Assembly: GCA_964487255.1 (NCBI GenBank)
Contig: CAZAQV010000008.1
Coordinates: 171,983-235,982 of the forward strand
Source of the DNA: CAZAQV01 sp964487255
Lineage (GTDB): Bacteria; Myxococcota_A; Polyangia; Polyangiales; CAZAQV01
Direction: 5' to 3'
DNA: 64,000 nt
The notes beneath the pieces are model-generated. The model did not search any database. It had not been told where the DNA came from and worked only from the letters and a program-made list of their open reading frames with translations. A program made the translations under genes and the position numbers. Numbering within the stretch: the first letter of the stretch is position 1; every line of letters starts with the position of its first letter. Shown here piece by piece: positions 58,643-64,000 of the stretch.

Positions 58643-58780
58643 GACCGGATATGTCGCATGACTTGGGGCAGATCGCTACGTCGCGAGGTCGAATTGTGTC
58701 TCGGACCGTTCGCGAGCCGGCAGAACGCCTGATTTCTTTTTTGAAAAACCCTGGCATATTCCCTGCATCTTCCGTCGATT
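58643..58780. other. Divergent regulatory region between NtrC-type and Crp/Fnr-type genes
   Basis: This 138-bp stretch carries the upstream region of the leftward NtrC-type gene and, for the rightward side, the sigma-54 candidate. It has an AT-rich patch (ttctttttttgaaaaa-like, 58733-58748). No gene is supported here. Confidence 0.5.
58752..58767 (+). promoter_or_regulatory. Candidate sigma-54 promoter (-24/-12)
   Basis: tggcatattccctgca has GG at 58753-58754 and GC at 58765-58766 with the required 10-bp spacing; it matches TGGCA(C)-N-TTGC(A) except for one C in the -12 half. It reads toward the Crp/Fnr gene (start 58948) and the small ORF at 58781, and lies next to a sigma-54 activator gene. 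Confidence 0.5.
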
Positions 58781-58951
58781 ATGGCCTTTTCTGGCAGCGC
58801 GGCGGAGCTGTTGCGAAGCGCGGGGTTGTCGTCTGGGGTCGATCCGGCGGCGGATAGGCTCGAACCGGACGCGTGCGACGAGCTTAATCTAGATGAAGAG
58901 TTCACTCCTGTGGACCGCGATCCCCCCGGGCGACTAGGCTCTTCGTCATGA
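58781..58951 (+). CDS. Possible small protein ahead of the Crp/Fnr regulator
   Basis: An ATG-started frame of 56 codons (begins MAFSGSAAELLRSAGLSSG, ends GRLGSSS) whose TGA overlaps the ATG of the regulator as ATGA at 58948-58951. The product is acidic with no family. The overlap and the sigma-54 candidate 14 bp upstream support it; no ribosome site is seen. It may act as a leader that couples translation of the regulator. Confidence 0.3.
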   Translation: MAFSGSAAELLRSAGLSSGVDPAADRLEPDACDELNLDEEFTPVDRDPPGRLGSSS

Positions 58952-59694
58952 CGAGTTGTGTGACACAGAAACTGTCTCGCTACGGAGAGATTAGTGATCG
59001 CGAGGGGCGCCTCCTGAGTCTCATGGAGGAGGTCGAGCGAGACTATGAGCCACAGCAAGCGGTCGTGGAACATGGACAACCCATCGATGAGTTTTTTGTC
59101 GTCAAAACGGGGTGGTTATACTCGTACTCACTGCTTTCCGATGGTCGCCGTCAGGTGTTTGGCATTCACTATCCAGGCGACATCATCGGCATGTACAACT
59201 TACCGTTCGGCCGCGCACAGTATTCGCTCGAAGCAAGCACGAAAGCCCGTCTGTGCCCTTTTCCTCGGCGGCACTTTCATCGCATTTTGACCGAAACACC
59301 GAGATTGAGCGGACTGCTGTTCACACTCAACATGGTGGAAAAGGCGGTGCTCTTCGACCGCTTGTTGGCGGTCGCACGCAAGAGCGCCAAAGAACGACTT
59401 TGCCACCTGCTCCTGGAAATTCGAAGCCGATTGGTCCTTACGAAACACCTCGAACGAGGGGAGCGTTTTGAGCTCCCGCTCTCACAAGCCGTGATCGGCG
59501 ATGCCGTCGGGCTCACAAACGTTTCCGTAAGTCGCTGTTTTAGCGAACTGGAGGCGGAGGGCGCGATCCGGCGAGAGGGACGCATTTTCGAGTTCGACGC
59601 CGAGGGGCTCGCCGAGCGAGTCGACTTCGAGGATCGCTTCAGCTCCATGCAGACCACGTGGTTCGAGGAGCGTCACACTGCTCGTTCTGCGTAG
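58948..59694 (+). CDS. Crp/Fnr-family transcription regulator
   Basis: 248 residues. N-terminal cyclic-nucleotide-type effector domain (EHGQPIDEFFVVKTGWLYSY, RRQVFGIHYPGDIIGMY) and C-terminal winged helix (LSQAVIGDAVGLTNVSVSRCFSELEAEGAI). No N-terminal Cys cluster for an iron-sulphur centre like Fnr is present (only Cys4 and Cys104-type singles). R/E pairs needed for cAMP binding are not clear, so the signal is unknown. Related regulators in this position often respond to redox or light. Its stop overlaps the small Pro-rich gene on the other strand by 22 bp. Confidence 0.9.
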   Translation: MTSCVTQKLSRYGEISDREGRLLSLMEEVERDYEPQQAVVEHGQPIDEFFVVKTGWLYSYSLLSDGRRQVFGIHYPGDIIGMYNLPFGRAQYSLEASTKARLCPFPRRHFHRILTETPRLSGLLFTLNMVEKAVLFDRLLAVARKSAKERLCHLLLEIRSRLVLTKHLERGERFELPLSQAVIGDAVGLTNVSVSRCFSELEAEGAIRREGRIFEFDAEGLAERVDFEDRFSSMQTTWFEERHTARSA

Positions 59695-59873
59695 CGTCGA
59701 GTCATCATCTTTCGCTTCGGTCCAGGCGCGTCCGGGGGTTCGATGCTTGGCGGGTCGTGGCCGGGTGATTGCGCGGGAGGAGGGGTATCCTTGGGCTCGA
59801 CGGGAGGGTCCGGCGAGTGAGGGGGAGTCGCTGGTTTTGGCGTTTTCGGTTCGTCGATTTTCTTATCCGGCAT
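59673..59873 (-). CDS. Small Pro-rich protein
   Basis: 66 residues made mostly of Pro, Asp, Glu and Lys (PATPPHSPDPPVEPKDTPPP), ending with a basic stretch (KRKMMTRRYAERAV). GGAA lies before the ATG. Disordered, no signal peptide, no family. Its 3' end overlaps the Crp/Fnr gene. Real coding status is uncertain. Confidence 0.45.
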   Translation of the reverse strand: MPDKKIDEPKTPKPATPPHSPDPPVEPKDTPPPAQSPGHDPPSIEPPDAPGPKRKMMTRRYAERAV

Positions 59874-59894
59874 GACAGTTCCGTTGGTTAAGGC

Positions 59895-59920
59895 AAAACA
59901 GCCCGTGCGTTGTCGGGCTG
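59895..59920 (-). terminator. Rho-independent terminator
   Basis: On the minus strand CAGCCCG, an eight-base loop, CGGGCTG, then TTTTG. It lies 20 bp after the stop codon of the Ala-rich lipoprotein gene (59941-60279) and stops that transcript before the small Pro-rich gene. Confidence 0.8.
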
Positions 59921-59940
59921 TAGTGCAAAGTCGGTAAACT

Positions 59941-60279
59941 TTAGTCGTCGTCTGCGCGCGCTTCGGCTTCGGCCTTCGCCTCCGCGGCCTCTCCGGCAGC
60001 AGCCGCTTTCTTAGAGGCTTTCTTCATTTCTTTGCCCATGACCTCAGCCTCCGCCTCCATTTCGGCTGCTGCACCTGCGGTTTCCGCCTCGACTTTCTCT
60101 GCAGCGACCTCGGCGTTGTGAGCGGTGTCTTCCGCTGCAGATGCCGCGGTAGCGCCAGCTGCAACGGCGCTAGCTTTCGCGGACTCCGCGGCGGTCTCGG
60201 CGTGCGACTTGGTTTCCTCGCTGCAGGCAATCCCAGCAAGTCCCAAAGAGCCGATGATCATCATTGTTGTGAATCGCAT
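59941..60279 (-). CDS. Ala/Glu-rich helical lipoprotein
   Basis: Start at ATG 60279 (AAAGGA 9 bases upstream) gives 112 residues. Signal with lipobox AGIAC (Cys19), then a nearly uninterrupted Ala/Glu/Lys helix (ESAKASAVAAGATAASAAED, AAGEAAEAKAEAEARADDD). This resembles Lpp-like or YtxH/ElaB-like helical envelope proteins in composition only. A terminator follows. Confidence 0.72.
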   Translation of the reverse strand: MRFTTMMIIGSLGLAGIACSEETKSHAETAAESAKASAVAAGATAASAAEDTAHNAEVAAEKVEAETAGAAAEMEAEAEVMGKEMKKASKKAAAAGEAAEAKAEAEARADDD

Positions 60280-60440
60280 ATCGTTGTTCCTTTCCGGCAC
60301 TCGTGCGCCGCTTCGGCTGTAACAGCAAGTGTTGTGCCAACGTGCCCGTCTTGAATCATAGCGTTTTCTGCGGATGCCAACGGTTGGTGCGGGTTTCGGG
60401 TGTGGCGCGACCGCTGGATCGGGGTCGCATGCCACACTCC

Positions 60441-60492
60441 GAACTAAGCACTCGGTTGGCTAAAGGGAACTAAGCACTCGGTTGGTTAAAGG
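60441..60492. repeat. 26-bp tandem duplication at the 3' end of the hemerythrin gene
   Basis: gaactaagcactcggttggc+taaagg at 60441-60466 is repeated at 60467-60492 with one change (c to t). The second copy contains the stop codon and last residues (NQPSA) of the hemerythrin gene, so the first copy is a duplicated gene end. Confidence 0.9.
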
Positions 60493-61117
60493 CTCGTGCG
60501 CTACCCTGTTTCTCACGAATCTCGGTAATTAGTTCGCTTTTGGATTTGTCCCGAACGCGAGTGATATTCAGCTTGCTGGCCTGTTGCTCCAGCTCAGGCT
60601 TGCTCTTCGCTTCGAGGCTACCTTTGGTCTTTCCTTCGTTCGCACGCTGAAACGTGGCGGGGTGGTCCTGAAGAGCCATTTGATTTCGCTTCAGGAGGAA
60701 CTCGACAGCCAGCTCTTGGGAGCGCTTCTCCGAGATCACGTTACGCGCCGACATGAAGATCTCGCTCTCTTCTTCGTTCAGGTGATGCTCAACGCGTTCT
60801 TTGAGACGGTTCAAAACCGAAATCCACTCCGGCTGCTCGTAGCCAATGTGCGCAAGTTGCTTTAGTAACTCCTCAATCTCTCGGTGCTCATGGACAGAGT
60901 GCATGGCGCTGTCTTTCGTTCCCTCGTTGTCGCGCATCGCAGCATATAAGGTGTGCTCCTCAGCGACAGCGTGTTGGAGGAGCTCGTCACGAAGAAGTTC
61001 GTGTAGTTCGCGTCTCGTCGCAGAGTCGCCTTCGGTTGCGACGAGGGCCCTAAGTAAGCGTCGCGCAAGTTCATGGTCAGCTCGGAGGGTTCTAAAAATA
61101 CTTGTGTCGTTCGTCAT
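60470..61117 (-). CDS. Hemerythrin-like (HHE) protein with Rho_N/SAP-like C-terminus
   Basis: Start at ATG 61117 gives 215 residues. HHE domain with the His/Glu set for a di-iron site: DHELARRLLRAL, QHAVAEEHTLYAAM, HSVHEHREIEELL, VEHHLNEEESEIF. The C-terminal 50 residues (SKPELEQQASKLNITRVRDKS, KSELITEIREKQG) match a small Rho_N/SAP-type fold that can bind nucleic acid. HHE proteins bind oxygen, NO or iron in stress defence. The fusion to Rho_N is seen in other stress-linked HHE proteins. Confidence 0.9.
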   Translation of the reverse strand: MTNDTSIFRTLRADHELARRLLRALVATEGDSATRRELHELLRDELLQHAVAEEHTLYAAMRDNEGTKDSAMHSVHEHREIEELLKQLAHIGYEQPEWISVLNRLKERVEHHLNEEESEIFMSARNVISEKRSQELAVEFLLKRNQMALQDHPATFQRANEGKTKGSLEAKSKPELEQQASKLNITRVRDKSKSELITEIREKQGSARAFNQPSA

Positions 61118-61244
61118 GAACGAGAAAAGCAGCAAATCGTGGGCCACCCCAAACACGCGCCTTTTTGTCGAGAAAAAGCTTGTGACTTGCGGCAGCTCGC
61201 CACGGTTGAGGCGCTTTGAGTCGCTCGGGTTCGAGGTCTTAACC

Positions 61245-61412
61245 TCAGGTGACGCCGCGGGTGAAGTTCGCGATTAGCGCTACCACGGCGACGATCAAGA
61301 AGGCGACGAAGAGGATTTGTGCGATTGCGCTGGCTCCTGCTGCGATGCCCCCGAAGCCGAGTACACCTGCGATCAACGCGAGTACAAAAAAGATCAGAGT
61401 CCATTTAAGCAT
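61245..61412 (-). CDS. DUF1328-type small membrane protein
   Basis: A 55-residue protein: MLKWTLIFFVLALIAGVLGF, then GGIAAGASAIAQILFVAFL, ending NFTRGVT. Two membrane helices, the Gly-Phe-Gly-Gly-Ile-Ala turn, and the 55-residue length are characteristic of the DUF1328 (YtjA) family. AAAGGAA precedes the ATG. DUF1328 proteins are small stress-linked membrane proteins of unknown function. Confidence 0.88.
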   Translation of the reverse strand: MLKWTLIFFVLALIAGVLGFGGIAAGASAIAQILFVAFLIVAVVALIANFTRGVT

Positions 61413-61690
61413 GATGCGCGTTCCTTTCTGGTGCGCTTCATTGCGTCACCGTTTGCAAAGTTCAGTAGAAGCAAGCGCAATGCCAAGTGCAGGAGCACTG
61501 TGTTAGCTCAGCGATGCGCTGCATACGCTGCAAAAGGCCGAGGCGAAATGCAACACACGAGACGAGATGTCGGGCGCAGTGACACGCTTTTGCCTGCCGA
61601 TCTCCGCGAAAGTGTCGCATCTGGTGCCTGGCACAGGGGTTGCTTTGTTTTGACGGGTACACAGGCGACTCGCCTGGAAAGGACGAATTT

Positions 61691-62122
61691 ATGGCAAATC
61701 CGCAAATCAACAACGGCATCTCCTCAGACCTATCCTCCAGCCCTTCGACGAGCCTACAGAATGTAAGTGAGAGGAACAGAAGCGAGCCCTCCTATGCGGA
61801 GAAGGCGAAGAAGGCCGCGAGCGACGCTTCGGATCAGATTTCACGCCTTGCAACGGACGCATCTGATCGTGTCGCAACCGCATACGATGGAGCCACGAGC
61901 GCAGTTGGTCGACGCATGGTTGACACCGGTTCCAAACTGGAGAGTTCCGATATCGTGCAGCGAACGGGCCGGCGCATGAACGAGGTTGGTAGTTACCTCG
62001 AGCGAGCCAAGCTTGAGGACATCTCCGAATACACAAGGAGCCAGGTGCGCCGCAATCCACTTGCCGCGGTCGCAATCGGCATCGGCGCTGGCGTGCTGAT
62101 TGGCCGTTGGATCTCGAAGTGA
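61691..62122 (+). CDS. ElaB/YqjD/DUF883-like membrane-anchored protein
   Basis: Start at ATG 61691 (GGAAAGGA upstream) gives 143 residues. A long amphipathic helix (AKKAASDASDQISRLATDAS) and the C-terminal RRNPLAAVAIGIGAGVLIGRWIS, which is the DUF883 hallmark ('NP..A..iaagvGfllG'). Such proteins anchor ribosomes or act in stress at the inner membrane in enterobacteria. It overlaps the next gene (GTGA). Confidence 0.85.
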   Translation: MANPQINNGISSDLSSSPSTSLQNVSERNRSEPSYAEKAKKAASDASDQISRLATDASDRVATAYDGATSAVGRRMVDTGSKLESSDIVQRTGRRMNEVGSYLERAKLEDISEYTRSQVRRNPLAAVAIGIGAGVLIGRWISK

Positions 62123-62349
62123 ACGTAACCTGGATTGGAGCGGCGCAAAGCGCCTGGGACGTGGCGATGGACCCGTTGCGTCACCTTGAGCGAAAGCCGC
62201 TCACAGCGCTTGCTCTCGCTACGGGTGTTGGCGTGTTAATCGGGACGCGGGGTAAAACCTCGGCTCCCGTGAGCACGGCCCTGCAGGCCGGACTCCTCGT
62301 GGGCCTACACCAGTTGGCAAAAGTGCATGGTGAGGAGGCGGCGAGGTAG
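62119..62349 (+). CDS. Small membrane protein coupled to the DUF883-like gene
   Basis: Start at GTG 62119, overlapping the upstream TGA as GTGA, gives 76 residues (a TTG at 62107 is in frame). Contains RKPLTALALATGVGVLIGTRG, echoing the C-terminal helix of the upstream protein (RRNPLAAVAIGIGAGVLIG), and a second hydrophobic stretch (STALQAGLLVGLHQLA). Probably a shortened relative of the same family; function unknown. Confidence 0.65.
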   Translation: MNVTWIGAAQSAWDVAMDPLRHLERKPLTALALATGVGVLIGTRGKTSAPVSTALQAGLLVGLHQLAKVHGEEAAR

Positions 62350-62374
62350 CTCCCGCTCCGGCTTATCCGGTCCT

Positions 62375-63424
62375 TCATGTCCCGCGCGGCTTCGCGGGCA
62401 GGCTCGCGATGTAGAGCCAAAGCGCCCTAAGTTCGGTTTCGGTCATGCGCTTCGCGTAGGGCTGCATGAGCGCCATCGGCAAGCCCACCTCGCTGCCGTC
62501 CGGGCGCTTGAGTTCCAGCATTGCTCTTTTGAAGTCGTCGAAGGTCCATCCCTCGATGCCGTCAGCGTGCGGTGTGAGATTGGCTGCCGGCAGCCAACTC
62601 GGGTCGCCGTTATGAATCGGTCCCCCCGAAAAATCTGCGCGATGACAACTGGTGCATACGCCGGCCAGGTGCTTGCCGAATGCGGCGCTCTCTTCAGTCA
62701 CCGGCGGATAAGAAGGGTGGTCGGCGTGGTGGTCCGCTACGAGCGTTGCAGCGAGCGGGAACTTGCCGGTCGCGACAAGCATTTTTCCGACTGGGCCGAG
62801 ATAAGATTTTTCGACGACATTGTCGACGGGCGGCGTGCTCCGAATGTACGCGACGATGTCTGACAACTCTTGATCGGACATGCCTTGGAAATCTTCGGAT
62901 GGCATGACACCCAGGGTGCCGTCCTTTTTGATTCCATGTCGGACGATGCGGTCCCAATCGGCAGGAGTATAATCCGTAACGACGCTCCCTTTGCCTGTTG
63001 TCAGGTTTGGTCCAAGAAATCGGCCAAGCGCGGGGTTGTCGACCATGACGCCGCCACCAAAGTTCTCACCGTGGCACTCGATGCACGCATAGCGGGCTTC
63101 GACCAGATGTTTACCGCGCGTGATCGCTCGTGAAAGGTGCTCTTCCGACGAGGGAGCGGGGGACTCTGGCTCAACAGCATCCTGCGCTCCAGCGTCGGCC
63201 ATTGCGAGCCCGGCATCGGCGTTTGTCAACGGTTCTTCAGTATTCGAGGGGGGGCTGTCGACTCGTGTGGGCTCAGGATAGGGAACAGCGAAATCGATTT
63301 GGTGTGTATCGATTGCGCTTGCCATCGCGCTTGAAGACTTCCAGGTTGCCCAACCCAGCGCGGCACCCACGGCCAACACCAATACACCCAAGATCATGCC
63401 TACCCATTTGACGATTTTCTTCAC
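62375..63424 (-). CDS. Dihaem cytochrome c, membrane-anchored
   Basis: Start at GTG 63424 (GGGGAA upstream) gives 349 residues; an ATG at 63454 is in frame. One N-terminal helix (WVGMILGVLVLAVGAALGW) anchors it. An Asp/Glu/Pro linker (about 45-95) leads to two haem sites: CIECH (C114-H118) and CTSCH (C257-H261). Met in GVMPSEDF (about 174) and in LPMALMQPYAKRM are plausible axial ligands. It resembles the cytochrome c subunits of alcohol dehydrogenase-type complexes; partner enzyme not in the window. Electron carrier in the periplasm. Confidence 0.92.
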   Translation of the reverse strand: MKKIVKWVGMILGVLVLAVGAALGWATWKSSSAMASAIDTHQIDFAVPYPEPTRVDSPPSNTEEPLTNADAGLAMADAGAQDAVEPESPAPSSEEHLSRAITRGKHLVEARYACIECHGENFGGGVMVDNPALGRFLGPNLTTGKGSVVTDYTPADWDRIVRHGIKKDGTLGVMPSEDFQGMSDQELSDIVAYIRSTPPVDNVVEKSYLGPVGKMLVATGKFPLAATLVADHHADHPSYPPVTEESAAFGKHLAGVCTSCHRADFSGGPIHNGDPSWLPAANLTPHADGIEGWTFDDFKRAMLELKRPDGSEVGLPMALMQPYAKRMTETELRALWLYIASLPAKPRGT

Positions 63425-63628
63425 GGATTCCCCTTCGCTAAACGCGCGGAGCATCCCAGGTTTTGTCGCCGGCGTCTACGCTCAGTTCGCGCCCAGCGTC
63501 TCTACATGAGGATGCCGCGCTTGTCGGGCCGAGGGATCGCCCCATCATGTGGCACAGAACCTAACACAAGTGTTGGTGATCGATGTGCCTCCCTGTATCT
63601 TGGGAGCCGATCGAAAGGAAACGAAACC

Positions 63629-63949
63629 ATGACCGACCAAGTACGCGCATCTCATGTCCTTCTCATGTACGAGGGCTCTGCCCGTTCGACCGCGAATCGC
63701 ACAAAGGCTGAGGCGGAGGCGCTCATCAACGAGCTAAAGTCCAAAATTGATGCCGGTGCTGACTTTGCGGACCTCGCCAGCGAGCATTCGGACTGTCCTT
63801 CAGGGCGTAGCGGTGGCGACCTCGGTGCGTTTGGGCGAGGTCAGATGGTCGGCCCGTTTGAAGATGCCGCATTTGGTCTAGAGGTCGGTAACGTAAGCGA
63901 TGTCGTTGAAACCGACTTCGGCTACCACATCATTAAGCGGACGGGCTAG
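63629..63949 (+). CDS. Parvulin-type peptidyl-prolyl isomerase
   Basis: Start at ATG 63629 (AAGGAAACG upstream) gives 106 residues. RASHVLLMYEG, SDCPSGRSGGDLGAFGRGQM and GPFEDAAFGLEVGNVSDVVETDFGYHIIKR are the parvulin/PpiC signature, and the length is that of a single catalytic domain without signal peptide, like cytosolic Par10. It speeds cis/trans isomerisation of X-Pro bonds. Stands alone, at the end of the window. Confidence 0.93.
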   Translation: MTDQVRASHVLLMYEGSARSTANRTKAEAEALINELKSKIDAGADFADLASEHSDCPSGRSGGDLGAFGRGQMVGPFEDAAFGLEVGNVSDVVETDFGYHIIKRTG

Positions 63950-64000
63950 TACTCGGGATCGGAAGTCCGTTCCGGGTTTCCGGAGATGTCAACGAGGGTC

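Noticed and set aside
58639..59079. Minus-strand frame of 146 codons across the Crp/Fnr upstream region
   Set aside because: Overlaps the starts of two well-supported genes and translates to Ser/Arg-rich sequence without family similarity.
61200..61260. tRNA-like ggttcgaggtc sequence
   Set aside because: Resembles a T-loop only by chance; no acceptor or anticodon stems can be drawn around it, and it leads into the DUF1328 gene.

Overview
This 64 kb window looks like chromosomal DNA of a member of the Myxococcota (a myxobacterium-like delta-lineage organism). The reasons are the gene content: Hanks-type Ser/Thr kinases, many one- and two-component signalling proteins, a very large share of predicted lipoproteins (about 20), MopE-like metal-binding repeats, RCC1 repeats and TSP-like Cys repeats. 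GC is moderately high by eye but below that of Myxococcus, so the order cannot be fixed. No rRNA, tRNA, CRISPR array, insertion sequence or phage gene was seen. Genes sit on both strands in short operons, often with ATGA or TGATG stop/start overlaps.

Layout. 1-6.2 kb: truncated membrane Ser/Thr kinase, a lipoprotein, then a leftward operon of a class III nucleotidyl cyclase with DUF4349-type lipoproteins. 6.2-14.5 kb: UspA protein, a secreted SLT-like plus M23 cell-wall hydrolase, a large lipoprotein, an FAD oxidoreductase, and a CASTOR/POLLUX-like ion channel. 14.5-24.5 kb: Cys-repeat lipoprotein, RND efflux pump with its adaptor, a GNAT-nitrilase fusion, and envelope proteins. 24.7-36.6 kb: a signalling block whose first protein joins receiver domains to a DnaJ domain and TPRs, followed by two histidine kinases, a FecR-like protein and a barrel-like surface protein; a beta-helix/MopE lipoprotein and a paralogous response regulator lie beyond.

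36.6-43.9 kb: two divergent paralogous lipoproteins, YtxH-like and DUF948-like membrane proteins, then a leftward operon of VWA lipoprotein, amidoligase and class I glutamine amidotransferase. 43.9-45.7 kb: a flavin reductase with decayed RCC1 and carbohydrate/regulatory-like gene remnants. 46.0-51.3 kb: a DUF3553-like protein and a second amide-chemistry operon (isoaspartyl peptidase lipoprotein, PGM1-like ATP-grasp ligase, AstE/AspA-type metallohydrolase, NYN-LOTUS nuclease).

51.4-64 kb: Ser/Thr kinase, DUF2383 ferritin-like protein, a phytochrome-shaped hybrid kinase that has lost its chromophore ligands, a ChpT-like phosphotransferase, an NtrC-type regulator and a Crp/Fnr regulator. A run of small stress-type genes follows (hemerythrin, DUF1328, ElaB/DUF883-like), then a dihaem cytochrome c and a parvulin.

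The most interesting parts are the REC-DnaJ-TPR protein with its duplicated receiver/pseudo-receiver module, the two amide-bond operons lying within 10 kb of each other, and the chromophore-less phytochrome cluster.
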